Both the position numbers and the translations under genes were made by a program. Shown here piece after piece: positions 44,236 to 53,224 of a stretch of 64,000 bases of DNA. Within the stretch, counting starts at the first letter, position 1, and each line of letters begins with the position of its first letter. The notes beneath the pieces were generated by a model. That model did no database searches and had not been told where the DNA came from. It saw only the letters and a program-made list of their open reading frames with translations. The DNA is from Gillisia hiemivivida (GTDB lineage Bacteria > Bacteroidota > Bacteroidia > Flavobacteriales > Flavobacteriaceae), in assembly GCF_007997295.1 (NCBI RefSeq), contig NZ_VORY01000011.1, positions 1 through 64,000 on the forward strand, given 5' to 3'.

Positions 44236-45519
44236 ATGAGAAATATTACGTTTAGTTTGCTACTTGTTGGGGTTGCTTTAACCTCCTGCGCCCAAATGAA
44301 AGGGGTAAAGGAATTTAATGAGCAAGAGAAGCAGGAGTTGTCACAACGTCCTGCAAATATAGTGGAAACTGCAGTTGGGAAGCTAGAGATCCCGGCTCCA
44401 TTTCACTCCAAGTCTATCCAAAAAGTAAGTAAAGTTGTTGGATGGAAAGAAGGAGAAATGCCAAAAGCGCCAGAAGGTTTTAAAGTAGAAATATTTGCAG
44501 ATGGATTTGAGCATCCACGTTGGACTTATGTAGCACCAAATAATGATGTTTTCGTTGTAGAATCTAATACAAGAAATAGTGCTAATAGGGTTACTATTTT
44601 AAGAGATCAGGATGAAGATGGCGTTTTTGAACATCGCGGTGCTTTTAAAGAGGGATTAAATCAGCCTTTTGGGATGTTGGCTTTAGGTGACTATTTCTAT
44701 ATTGCCAATACAGATGGTCTATATAGATTTCCCTACAAAGAAGGAGATCTAAAGCTAGAATCTGAAGGTGAAAAAATTGTAGATCTTCCGGCTGGAGGGT
44801 ATAATAATCACTGGACAAGAAACTTGCTAGCAAATGAAGATGGCAGTAAAATTTATATCTCTGTAGGTTCTGCGAGTAATGTTGGAGAATATGGCATGGA
44901 TAAAGAAGTAAGAAGAGCAGGGGTATTGGAAATTAATCCTGACGGTTCTGGAGAGCAGGTTTATGCAAGCGGAATTAGAAACCCAGTTGGGATGGATTGG
45001 AATCCAGTTACCGGAGAACTGTGGACTGCGGTTAATGAAAGAGATAAATTAGGTAACAACTTAGTGCCAGATTATATTACAAGTGTAAAAAAAGGAGGAT
45101 GGTATGGATGGCCATATTCTTATTATGGACAAATTAAAGATCCTCGATGGGAAGACAACCCGCATAATGATCTAGTAGAAAAATCTATTATGCCAGATGT
45201 GTCTGTAGGACCACATACGGCCTCTTTAGGGTTTACATTCTATACGCAGGATGCTTTTCCTGAAAAATATAAGAATGGCGCTTTTGTAGGTCAACATGGT
45301 TCCTGGAACCGAGATCCGCTATCTGGATATAAGGTTGTTTTTGTGCCATTTGTAAATGGACAACCACAACCACCAGAGGATTTCTTAACAGGATTTATAG
45401 CAAATGAAGAAACGGGAGAAGTACATGGAAGACCTGTTGGCGTAACTACGCTGCCTGATGGTTCTTTATTGGTAAATGATGATGACTCTAATGTGATCTG
45501 GAAAGTTTCTGCAGAATAA
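44236..45519 (+). CDS. PQQ-dependent sugar/sorbosone dehydrogenase-like lipoprotein
   Basis: 427 residues: lipobox (ALTSC, Cys18), then a six-bladed propeller of the soluble glucose / L-sorbosone dehydrogenase family. Visible blades: GFKVEIFADGFEHPRWTYVA, VDLPAGGYNNHWTRNL (with the conserved His), YASGIRNPVGMDWNP, VGPHTASLGFTFY and FVGQHGSWNRDP. Substrate unknown; no PQQ synthesis genes are nearby. It is followed after 11 bp by the TonB receptor, suggesting that uptake of PQQ or of a sugar is linked to it. Confidence 0.87.
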   Translation: MRNITFSLLLVGVALTSCAQMKGVKEFNEQEKQELSQRPANIVETAVGKLEIPAPFHSKSIQKVSKVVGWKEGEMPKAPEGFKVEIFADGFEHPRWTYVAPNNDVFVVESNTRNSANRVTILRDQDEDGVFEHRGAFKEGLNQPFGMLALGDYFYIANTDGLYRFPYKEGDLKLESEGEKIVDLPAGGYNNHWTRNLLANEDGSKIYISVGSASNVGEYGMDKEVRRAGVLEINPDGSGEQVYASGIRNPVGMDWNPVTGELWTAVNERDKLGNNLVPDYITSVKKGGWYGWPYSYYGQIKDPRWEDNPHNDLVEKSIMPDVSVGPHTASLGFTFYTQDAFPEKYKNGAFVGQHGSWNRDPLSGYKVVFVPFVNGQPQPPEDFLTGFIANEETGEVHGRPVGVTTLPDGSLLVNDDDSNVIWKVSAE

Positions 45520-45530
45520 AACACCTACTA

Positions 45531-47819
45531 TTGAAGAAATTTATTTTTGTTGTAATCTTACTATTTAGTATTGCTGATGCTTCAGCACAAGTGGTAAAAG
45601 GTAAAATAGTTGACGCCACAACGTCAGAACCAATCGAAAATGCAAAGGTTTTTGAAAGTGCTTCTGAAGTTGTTGCTTTTTCTGATTCGAATGGGAACTT
45701 TGAAATAGAAATTCAAAATATTAGTATCTCGTTGGAGATTTCAGCGCTGGGATATCTTTCTGGTAAATATGAAGGAGTACCTGATTCGATTTTTACAATT
45801 TCATTAATTCCGGCCAGAGAAAATCTTTCCGAAGTAATTGTAAATGGAGCTCTTATTTCAAAAACATTACAGAGTACTCCAGCTGCAATAAGTATTTTAA
45901 CTAGTGGAGATCTTCAGAAAAAAGATGATTTCAACTTCGCTCAAGTCTTCAATACCGTTCCTGGAGTTTATGTAAATCAGGGAGCTTTGAATACAACCAA
46001 ATTAAATATTCGGGGAATTGGCGCTCGCTCGCAATATAGTACCAATAGAATTCAGGCGTATTTCAACGGGATTCCATTAACCACCGGAGAAGGAGAATTA
46101 ACTTTGGATGATTTTGATTCTGAAGCCATCTCTAAGATTGAAATTATTAAAGGTCCTACCTCGAGTATATTTGGAGCTGGATTGGGCGGAGTAATCAATA
46201 TGTATGCTGGTAATGCTGAAATAAATAAAACCCAAATTGGAATTTCTTCACAAGTAGGTAGTTTTGATACTAATAAAAAAACGATCTCGGCATCTCATGG
46301 AACAGAGAATACTTCTTTATTTGCCAGTTTCAGTGATCTGGAAAGTGATGGTTACAGGGAAAATGGCTCTTATAAAAGACAATCAGGATTAATTAATGCC
46401 AACGTTTTTACTGAAAATGGAAACAAGCTTTCCTTTCTCGGGAATTTTACAAAACTAAAAGCATTTATCCCGAGTTCCCTAAATGAAAACGATTATTTGA
46501 ATGACCCTGAAAAAGCCGCTTTTACATGGGGAAGTTCAAAAGGATTTGAATCTTATGAGAGAGGATTGCTTGGGATCTCCTATTTACACCACTTATCTAA
46601 CAGTCTTACAAATTTAACGAGCATCTTCGTGAATTTTCGAGATGCATATGAGCCAAGACCTTTTAATATTTTAAAAGAAGAAAGAGTGGCAACCGGAGCT
46701 AGAACCAAATTTAATCTTAAAATGGATGTATTTGAACTAGCTTCAGAATTAAGCTTTGGTGCCGAGTATTACAAAGAGTGGTATAATATGCAAACTTTTG
46801 AGAACTTATATCAGGATTTTGAAGATCGTGGCAGCGTGTTAGGAATTCTTTTGAGCAATAATGAGCAGGACAGAAGTTATGCTAATTTCTTTGGTCAGCT
46901 AAATTTGGAACTTTCTAAGAATTTAAATCTGGAAACCGGTTTCAATGTGAATACTACTAATTATAGCTTAAAAGATCTTTTTGTTCAAGATGAAATAGAT
47001 CAGTCGGGAGATTATAGCTTTAAAACGGTCTTCTCTCCAAGAATAGGCTTGTCTTATGAAATTGAAAAAGGAAAAAATTTATATACTTCTATAAGTCATG
47101 GGTTTTCAACTCCAACAGTTGAAGAAACCTTAACTCCGGAAGGACAAATAAATACCGATCTGAAACCGGAGACTGGAATAAACTATGAAGTAGGTTTTAA
47201 AGGCAATTGGTTCAATAATAAATTATATACAGAAGTTGCTTTGTATTCTATTCAGATAGAAAATTTACTAGTGGCTCAAAGAATCTCCGAAGATCAATAT
47301 GTAGGGATCAATGCAGGGAAGACAAACCATAACGGAATTGAAACTACTATTAGATATAATTTTGATTTGTCCTCTAAAATTAAAATTCAATCTTACTTCA
47401 ATGCTGCTTTAAATTATTTTGAATTTGAAGAATTTATTAATCGAGATATAGATTTTAGCGGAAACACTTTGCCTGGAGTTCCAAAAAGTACTTTGAACAC
47501 AGGCTTTGAATTAAATTATGGAAGGAACTTTTCCATTTACACCAATCTCTTAGCAGTCGGAGAAATACTATTGAATGATGCAAATTCTTTGAGCACAGAA
47601 AATTATCAGGTATTGGATATAAAAGCCCGATATGATTTTAAAATCGTTAAAAATTTAGAATCTAATATTTCTGCGGGGATCAATAATGTATTGGATGAAA
47701 AATATGCTTCTAGTGTATTGCCAAATGCAGTGGGGTTTGGAAATTCAGCTCCACGATATTATTATCCTGGAAATCCAAGGAATTACTTTGTAGGTGTTGG
47801 GTTGAACTATGTGTTCTAA
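45531..47819 (+). CDS. TonB-dependent outer-membrane receptor
   Basis: 762 residues. Signal peptide (MKKFIFVVILLFSIADASAQ, 1-20), a carboxypeptidase-like regulatory domain (about 21-105), plug domain (about 110-230, ISKIEIIKGPTSSIFGAGLG) and a beta-barrel ending in NPRNYFVGVGLNYVF with terminal Phe. The start codon is TTG at 45531; no in-frame ATG precedes the signal peptide. The plug and barrel resemble siderophore/cofactor receptors, not SusC. Operon with the PQQ-type dehydrogenase, so its ligand may be that enzyme's cofactor or substrate. Confidence 0.9.
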   Translation: MKKFIFVVILLFSIADASAQVVKGKIVDATTSEPIENAKVFESASEVVAFSDSNGNFEIEIQNISISLEISALGYLSGKYEGVPDSIFTISLIPARENLSEVIVNGALISKTLQSTPAAISILTSGDLQKKDDFNFAQVFNTVPGVYVNQGALNTTKLNIRGIGARSQYSTNRIQAYFNGIPLTTGEGELTLDDFDSEAISKIEIIKGPTSSIFGAGLGGVINMYAGNAEINKTQIGISSQVGSFDTNKKTISASHGTENTSLFASFSDLESDGYRENGSYKRQSGLINANVFTENGNKLSFLGNFTKLKAFIPSSLNENDYLNDPEKAAFTWGSSKGFESYERGLLGISYLHHLSNSLTNLTSIFVNFRDAYEPRPFNILKEERVATGARTKFNLKMDVFELASELSFGAEYYKEWYNMQTFENLYQDFEDRGSVLGILLSNNEQDRSYANFFGQLNLELSKNLNLETGFNVNTTNYSLKDLFVQDEIDQSGDYSFKTVFSPRIGLSYEIEKGKNLYTSISHGFSTPTVEETLTPEGQINTDLKPETGINYEVGFKGNWFNNKLYTEVALYSIQIENLLVAQRISEDQYVGINAGKTNHNGIETTIRYNFDLSSKIKIQSYFNAALNYFEFEEFINRDIDFSGNTLPGVPKSTLNTGFELNYGRNFSIYTNLLAVGEILLNDANSLSTENYQVLDIKARYDFKIVKNLESNISAGINNVLDEKYASSVLPNAVGFGNSAPRYYYPGNPRNYFVGVGLNYVF

Positions 47820-48239
47820 TGAATAATATTGTATAACTGAGATCCTTCGACAGGCTCAGGATGACAGTAATTTGTCATTCCGACGACAGGAGGAATCTCT
47901 GTTTAAGAATTCTCAATTGCCACGAATTCACGAATGGTTTCTGTTTTGTCATTCCGACGACAGGAGGAATCTCTGTTTAAGAATTCTCAATTGCCACGAA
48001 TTCACGAATGGTTTCTGCTTTGTCATTCCGACGACAGGAGGAATCTCATACAAACTCATCCCATCCCCAGCCCTTCCCTAAGGGAAGGGAGCGATTATTC
48101 TCATTATCAGAACTACCCAGAATAGAAGTCTTCGTGATAATGAGATTCTTCGATGATGACGTAATAATATCACTTAGTATAGATTCTTCAATCCGTTTCC
48201 CTTCTTTCAGAATGACAATGTTCTACCCTAGAGACTTTT
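47820..48239. repeat. Repeat region with three 74-bp tandem units and dispersed elements
   Basis: 47841-47866 holds CCTTCGACAGGCTCAGGATG, a widespread flavobacterial dispersed motif. Units beginning TTTGTCATTCCGACGACAGG start at 47871, 47945 and 48019 with a period of 74; the third is cut after GAATCTC. 48056-48092 is an inverted copy of the CCCTTCCC/GGGAAGGG element seen at 1-617. The open frames here follow the repeat and are not considered genes. No terminator for the TonB gene is clear. Confidence 0.85.
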
Positions 48240-48689
48240 CTATTTAACCACCTCAGGCACCATAAAAGAAAAATCACCACCGTTCTTTCGAACATCTCGT
48301 ACTACACTAGAAGAAATATGCCCTTTCCCGGAAGAAGAGATCAAGAAAACGGTTTCTATCCCAGACATTTTATAATTGGTTTGACCTATGGTTTTTTCGA
48401 ATTCTAGATCAATAGAGTTTCTTAGGCCTCTAAGAATAAAAGCTGCATTTTCCTTTTTACAGAAATCTACGGTGAGACCTTTATAGGTCATCACTTTTAT
48501 TTTAGGTTCATTTTTAAAAGTTTCTTCTAAAAACCGAACTCTATCTTCTAAAGAGAACATATATTTTTTATCGGAATTGGTTCCAATTGCAAGAATAATT
48601 TCATCAAAAAGTGGTAGTGACCGTTCCAAGATATCTACATGACCTAAAGTTATGGGATCAAAAGACCCTGGGAAAACTGCTCTTTTCAT
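48240..48689 (-). CDS. coaD: Pantetheine-phosphate adenylyltransferase
   Basis: Fourth step of coenzyme A synthesis. 149 residues. The nucleotidyltransferase motif FPGSFDPITLGHVDIL (TxGH) opens the protein, ILRGLRNSIDLEFEK is the substrate loop, and ISSSVVRDVRKNGGD is the ISSTxxR-type motif. It follows ddl by 53 bp on the same strand, and the repeats lie just downstream. Confidence 0.96.
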   Translation of the reverse strand: MKRAVFPGSFDPITLGHVDILERSLPLFDEIILAIGTNSDKKYMFSLEDRVRFLEETFKNEPKIKVMTYKGLTVDFCKKENAAFILRGLRNSIDLEFEKTIGQTNYKMSGIETVFLISSSGKGHISSSVVRDVRKNGGDFSFMVPEVVK

Positions 48690-48742
48690 GAAGTTTTGTT
48701 TGTGATGTATAACAAATATAGCTAATTACACTAAGTTCAGAA

Positions 48743-49723
48743 TTAATGAACCTTTAAGGCAGCTTCTATAGCGCTTCCAAAAAGCTGAGGTAAACTGATC
48801 TTTGCATTTTCGGCTTGTTGAGGCAAAATACTAGCTTCGCTGAGCCCCGGTGTAGTGTTCATCTCTATAAAATGAGGTTCGTCGTTATGAAAGATAAATT
48901 CTGAACGCGTAAATCCTTTCATTTTTAATTTAGAGTATATCAATTTAGCCAGATTTTGCACTTTTTTAGTTTGTTCTTTAGAAATCCTAGCTGGGGTGAT
49001 CTCTTCAGACTTACCTAAATATTTAGCTTCATAATCGAAAAATTCATTTTCAGAAACGATCTCGGTGACAGGCAATGCTAAAATCTTTCCTTTATACATG
49101 ATTACCCCTACAGAAACTTCAGTCCCATCTAAAAACGATTCAATAATCACTTCGTCATCCTCCTTAAGTGCAATTTTTACGGCTTGTTCTAAGTCTTCAG
49201 CAGCTTTTACCTTGGTAATTCCAAAACTACTACCTGCCTTATTGGCTTTTACAAAGCATGGTAATCCAACTTTGTTTATGATCTCTTCAACTTCAACTTC
49301 GTCTCCCTGATTCAGGAAATAATTCAATGCAGTTTTAATTCCGTAGGGTTTTAAAACACTTATAAGATCTCTTTTATTGAAGGTAAGCGCTGCCTGATAA
49401 AATCCGCAGGAGGTTTGTGGAATTCCTACGAGATCCAGATATGCTTGCAAGAGTCCGTTTTCTCCGGGCGTTCCATGGATAGTATTAAAAACACAATCGA
49501 ATTGGATTTTCTTATCTTTAATTTTTACCGTAAAATCGCTTTTATTTATTGGGTATGGAGTATCATCATCTGCCACTACAAACCACTCATTTTGCATGAT
49601 ATGAACTCTATAGGGCTCATAAATAGAACGGTCTAGATTTTTATAAACTACGTTTCCGCTGTTAATAGAGATCCTGTATTCACTGGAATACCCTCCCATG
49701 GCGATCGCGATTCTTTTCTTCAT
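48743..49723 (-). CDS. ddl: D-alanine--D-alanine ligase
   Basis: Makes the D-Ala-D-Ala end of the peptidoglycan stem. 326 residues, ATP-grasp fold. It opens with IAIAMGGYSSEYRIS. HGTPGENGLLQAYLDL, FVKANKAGSSFGITKV (ATP loop), EVSVGVIMY and FIEMNTTPGLSEASILPQQ are the family motifs. Divergent from the PASTA-protein gene about 100 bp away and followed by coaD. Confidence 0.95.
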   Translation of the reverse strand: MKKRIAIAMGGYSSEYRISINSGNVVYKNLDRSIYEPYRVHIMQNEWFVVADDDTPYPINKSDFTVKIKDKKIQFDCVFNTIHGTPGENGLLQAYLDLVGIPQTSCGFYQAALTFNKRDLISVLKPYGIKTALNYFLNQGDEVEVEEIINKVGLPCFVKANKAGSSFGITKVKAAEDLEQAVKIALKEDDEVIIESFLDGTEVSVGVIMYKGKILALPVTEIVSENEFFDYEAKYLGKSEEITPARISKEQTKKVQNLAKLIYSKLKMKGFTRSEFIFHNDEPHFIEMNTTPGLSEASILPQQAENAKISLPQLFGSAIEAALKVH

Positions 49724-49799
49724 ATTAAATAAACAGCTTTAATTTACGTTAACAAAAATATGACTAATAGTGGGTGCTACCAAAACCCCTACGTTTTTA

Positions 49800-49807
49800 T
49801 ATCTTTG
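49800..49807 (+). promoter_or_regulatory. -7 box (TATCTTTG) for the PASTA-rluD unit
   Basis: TATCTTTG fits the TAnnTTTG consensus, 17 bases before the ATG at 49825. A -33 TTG is not evident. Confidence 0.5.
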
Positions 49808-49824
49808 CCTATTATAAATAATTT

Positions 49825-50457
49825 ATGAGCCTATTTAAATTTATCTTCAGCAAAACCTTTTTAATTCAAATAGGTTTAGCAATTGTAGCACTTGTGCTGC
49901 TAGCATTTCTAACTATGCAATGGTTAGATCATTCCACAAATCAGGATGAACGTATTCAAGTTCCAGATTTGGCAAAACAGTCTTTGGGTAGGGTAGAGAT
50001 TACATTGGAGGAATTGGATCTTCGATATGAAATTTTAGATTCGGCTAATTTTAATCCAGAGTATCCAAAATACTCTGTGATAGATCAAGTGCCGCAACCC
50101 GGAAAATTTGTAAAGGAAAATAGAAAAATATACCTCACCTTAAATCCTTCGGGATATGGAAAAGTAATGGTTCCAGATCTTATACGTAGAACAAGAAGAC
50201 AAGTAGAACCTACATTACGATCTCTAGGCTTTGAAATTGGGTCTGTTACCTATAAACCAGACATTGCAAAAGATGCAGTTTTGGAATTGAGACACAAAGG
50301 GAAACTGGTGGAAGCAGGGGAAGAACTTATGAAAACGGCCAAAATAGATTTGGTCTTAGGGGATGGTTCTGGGAGATATAGTGGAGATTTAAATGAAGAT
50401 GATAGCATCGATGAAGATGGTATCGATAATGATAATGAAAACAATGACGAATTCTAA
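49825..50457 (+). CDS. PASTA domain membrane protein
   Basis: 210 residues: one membrane helix (about 9-31), then two PASTA domains (about 40-110, VPDLAKQSLGRVEITLEELD; about 114-185, VPDLIRRTRRQVEPTLRSLG) and an acidic tail (NEDDSIDEDGIDNDNENNDE). There is no kinase domain, so this is not a PASTA kinase. PASTA domains bind peptidoglycan fragments or act as periplasmic scaffolds. The last 14 bp overlap the start of rluD. Confidence 0.88.
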   Translation: MSLFKFIFSKTFLIQIGLAIVALVLLAFLTMQWLDHSTNQDERIQVPDLAKQSLGRVEITLEELDLRYEILDSANFNPEYPKYSVIDQVPQPGKFVKENRKIYLTLNPSGYGKVMVPDLIRRTRRQVEPTLRSLGFEIGSVTYKPDIAKDAVLELRHKGKLVEAGEELMKTAKIDLVLGDGSGRYSGDLNEDDSIDEDGIDNDNENNDEF

Positions 50458-51505
50458 ATTAATAGGTCCAGAACTGGAAGATACTCAAGACGACGATCTT
50501 TACGAACACCATAAATTCACTGCAGATAAAGGGCAGCAGCCACTTAGGGTAGATAAATACCTTATGAACTATATTGAAAATGCTACTAGGAGTAAAATTC
50601 AGAAAGCAGCCAAAGATGGTAATATCTACGTAAATACTACACCAGTAAAATCTAATTACAAGGTGAAACCTGGAGATGTGGTGCAGGTAATGTTCGAACA
50701 TCCACCTTATGAGTTTTTGCTTACTCCTGAGGATATTCCGCTAAACATAGTTTATGAGGATGATTCTCTAATGGTGATCAATAAACCGGCAGGAATGGTA
50801 GTGCATCCTGGGCATGGAAATTATAGTGGTACACTTATTAACGCCCTTATTTTCCATATAGATAATTTACCAAATAACAGCAGCGAACGGCCGGGTTTGG
50901 TGCATAGGATAGATAAGGACACCAGTGGATTGTTAGTGATTGCTAAGACCGAAACTGCTATGACCCACCTTTCCAAACAGTTTTTTAAAAAGACCAGTTC
51001 TAGGGAATATATCGCTTTAGTTTGGGGAAATGTTGAGGAGGATGAAGGAAAAATTGAAGGAAATATAGGAAGACATCCAAAAAATAGATTGCAGAATACC
51101 GTTTATATGAACGATGAGGAGGAGCAAGGGAAACCTGCGGTAACTCACTTCAAAGTTTTAGAGCGTTTTGGATATGTAACTTTGGTTTCCTGTAAGTTGG
51201 AAACCGGAAGAACTCACCAGATAAGAGTTCATATGAAACATATTGGACACACCTTGTTCAACGATGAGCGTTATGGCGGAGAAAAGATCTTAAAAGGGAC
51301 CACTTTTACTAAATACAAACAATTTGTAGACAATTGTTTTAAAGTGCTTCCACGACAGGCATTACACGCTAAAACTCTTGGGTTTACTCACCCCGAGACT
51401 AAGGAATGGATGAGTTTCGATTCAGAAGTTCCACAAGACATACAGGAATGTATAGAGAAATGGCGTAAATATTCTATAAATCAGAAGGATTATATGGATT
51501 CTTAG
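50444..51505 (+). CDS. rluD: 23S rRNA pseudouridine synthase, RluD/RluA family
   Basis: 353 residues from the ATG at 50444; upstream in-frame ATGs exist but code for the shadow of the PASTA acidic tail. An S4 RNA-binding domain (about 30-90, LRVDKYLMNYIENATRSKIQ) precedes the catalytic domain with VHRIDKDTSGLLVIAK (catalytic Asp) and GRTHQIRVHMKHIGHTLFND. It modifies uridines of 23S rRNA, probably in helix 69 if it is a true RluD. It is translationally coupled to the PASTA gene. A structured repeat follows 0-10 bp after the stop. Confidence 0.93.
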   Translation: MTNSKLIGPELEDTQDDDLYEHHKFTADKGQQPLRVDKYLMNYIENATRSKIQKAAKDGNIYVNTTPVKSNYKVKPGDVVQVMFEHPPYEFLLTPEDIPLNIVYEDDSLMVINKPAGMVVHPGHGNYSGTLINALIFHIDNLPNNSSERPGLVHRIDKDTSGLLVIAKTETAMTHLSKQFFKKTSSREYIALVWGNVEEDEGKIEGNIGRHPKNRLQNTVYMNDEEEQGKPAVTHFKVLERFGYVTLVSCKLETGRTHQIRVHMKHIGHTLFNDERYGGEKILKGTTFTKYKQFVDNCFKVLPRQALHAKTLGFTHPETKEWMSFDSEVPQDIQECIEKWRKYSINQKDYMDS

Positions 51506-51597
51506 GGCGTGCCCCCATAAAAATGGGGTCGGGCTTTCGGCGGTCGCTTCCCGATAAAAATCGGGAGAGCTCCAACAACGCCTCAATCCCTCACGCA
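51505..51597. ncRNA. Structured intergenic element with nested stems (candidate Flavo-1-like RNA)
   Basis: Outer stem GCGTG (51507-51511) pairs with CACGC (51592-51596). Inside, CCCCAT/ATGGGG (51513-51518 with 51523-51528) and TCCCGAT/ATCGGGA (51549-51555 with 51560-51566) form AAAA-looped hairpins. GGCG (51539-51542) pairs with CGCC (51579-51582) around the second one. The linker GGGCTTTCGGC and the AGCTCCAAC...CAATCCCTCACGC end are recalled as recurring in Bacteroidota genomes. Whether it acts as RNA or DNA is not known, and the Flavo-1 link is a guess. Confidence 0.55.
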
Positions 51598-51624
51598 AAA
51601 AAACCTTCATTTAACCCTTCAAAG

Positions 51625-51657
51625 AACCCTTTAAGGGTTTCAAACCCTTAAAGGGTT
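51625..51657. repeat. REP doublet upstream of the RAYT remnant
   Basis: Two 15-base palindromes, AACCCTTTAAGGGTT (51625-51639) and AACCCTTAAAGGGTT (51643-51657), separated by TCA. The same 15-3-15 layout recurs at 52372-52404 on the other side of the transposase remnant. Confidence 0.85.
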
Positions 51658-51741
51658 AAAATCAACAATGATGATTTATATCCCTATATTTAATATGTTG
51701 CGTCAAGAACCATTCAAGGCTAAAGCATTAAACACTTACTT

Positions 51742-52349
51742 ATGGAAAAGGAATTGTTATTGCCAGGGTATTACTACCAATTTTTAATCGAGGCAATAAC
51801 AGGGATGCAATATTTCATGAGCCTGAAAATTATCGTTACTTTTTAAGTTTATATTATAAGTATATTCATCCCATAGCTAGAACCTATGCTTAGTGTTTAA
51901 TGCGAAACCACTTCCATTTCCTTATTTATTTAAAAGAACCGGAGGAAATAAGTATTTCCGATTTTAGTTAGTAAACTGTGGAACAACCAAAAATAGTGTC
52001 TGCTCCCCATCAATTTTCACATTTCCTTAATGCTTATGCCCAATCTATCAATAAGCGTTATTCGCATTCAGGAAGTCTTTTTGAAAAAAACCTGAAAAGA
52101 AAAAAGATTGAATCTGAAGAATATTTCAGGAAGTTGATTTTCTATATTCATAACAATCTGGCTCATCATAAAGTACAGGAAGATTTTCGGGATTATCCCT
52201 GGAGTTCTTATAAAAGTATTCTTTCTTTGAATAACACCAGGATTTGAAGGGATGAGGTTTTGGTGCTTTTTGATGGACGTGATAATTTTAAGCATTATCA
52301 TAACAGGAAACAAAATTTAGAGGAAATGAACAGTTTTTTGTTGGAGTGA
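51742..52349 (+). pseudogene. REP-associated tyrosine transposase (RAYT, IS200-like), decayed
   Basis: From ATG at 51742 (MEKELLLPGYYY) the frame must shift near 51777 to read IFNRGNNRDAIFHEPENYRY. The HUH-type motif follows in LMRNHFHFLIYLKEP (HFH at 51909-51917), then QFSHFLNAYAQSINKRYSHS, GSLFEKNLKRKKI and YIHNNLAHHKVQEDFRDYPW, and SSYKSIL. Stops interrupt it before CLMRN, after ISDFS (two adjacent) and after NNTRI; reading resumes RDEVLVLFDGRDNFKHY to 52349. RAYTs mobilise REP hairpins, and REP doublets flank this copy. It is inactive as it stands. Confidence 0.85.
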
Positions 52350-52371
52350 CTTCTTTAACGTTAACCCATAT

Positions 52372-52404
52372 AACCCTAGAAGGGTTCCAAACCCTTATAG
52401 AGTT
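52372..52404. repeat. REP doublet downstream of the RAYT remnant
   Basis: AACCCTAGAAGGGTT (52372-52386), CCA, AACCCTTATAGAGTT (52390-52404). The second palindrome has one mismatch. Same orientation and spacing as the upstream doublet, so the pair brackets the transposase. Confidence 0.8.
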
Positions 52405-52462
52405 AAAATGTAAAAGGGTTATTTAGAATTAATTATCTTTGAAATAAAAAAATCAAATCTTT

Positions 52463-53224
52463 ATGAAAATTGTTCTATCCCCGGCTAAAAGTCTCGATTT
52501 TGAAACCAAATTGCCTACCACAAGAGGTACACAGCCTCAGTTCTTAGATACTGCAATCAAGATCAACCGCAAAATGTCTCGCATGTCTAAAGATGAAGTT
52601 TCTAAACTCATGGATATTAGCGATAAGCTGGCAGAGCTCAATTACGGGAGATACAAAGATTTTCAGGAAGAACATACTAAAGAAAATTCAAGACCTGCCA
52701 TGTATGCTTTTAATGGTGATGTCTACACAGGTTTAGACGCGTATTCTTTACCTGTTGAGAAAATAGATTTTATTCAGGATAGATTAAGGATACTTTCTGG
52801 GATGTATGGAGTTTTGAAACCATTAGATCTTATTCAGCCTTATAGACTGGAAATGGGAACCGATCTTGGCCTTTATTCCAAAAAGAACCTTTATGAAGTT
52901 TGGCAAAAGAAAGTGACAGATTCGTTAAATAAGGAGATGGAAAAAGAAGAACTTTTCATCAATTTAGCAAGCAACGAATATTATAAAGCGGTAGACAGTA
53001 AAAAATTAAAAGGCAAATTGATCACTCCAGTGTTTAAAGATTTCAGCAAGGGGAAACTTAAAATTGTAAGCTTCTTTGCTAAAAAGGCTAGAGGTTCTAT
53101 GGTGCGATATATTGTAGATAAAGAAGTAGCTTCAGTAGAAGAATTGAAAGGATTTGACTATGATGGCTATAAATTCAGCGAAGCGGAAACCAAGAACGAT
53201 ACAGAGTTGGTATTTACAAGGTAA
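52463..53224 (+). CDS. yaaA: Peroxide stress protein YaaA (DUF328/UPF0246)
   Basis: 253 residues. It opens [20 protein letters not shown], the family signature, followed by [55 protein letters not shown] and [14 protein letters not shown]. In E. coli YaaA limits free iron and damage during hydrogen peroxide stress and has a DNA-binding helix-hairpin-helix-like fold. Single gene between repeat-rich stretches. Confidence 0.93.
   Translation: MKIVLSPAKSLDFETKLPTTRGTQPQFLDTAIKINRKMSRMSKDEVSKLMDISDKLAELNYGRYKDFQEEHTKENSRPAMYAFNGDVYTGLDAYSLPVEKIDFIQDRLRILSGMYGVLKPLDLIQPYRLEMGTDLGLYSKKNLYEVWQKKVTDSLNKEMEKEELFINLASNEYYKAVDSKKLKGKLITPVFKDFSKGKLKIVSFFAKKARGSMVRYIVDKEVASVEELKGFDYDGYKFSEAETKNDTELVFTR

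Noticed and set aside
47871-48045. Possible CRISPR array
   Set aside because: The whole 74-bp unit is repeated; there are no distinct spacers between short repeats and no cas genes.
47872-48247. Three overlapping open frames with repeated FRRQEESLFKNSQLPRIHEW text
   Set aside because: The text is the translation of the 74-bp DNA repeat in two frames; no start site or domain supports a protein.
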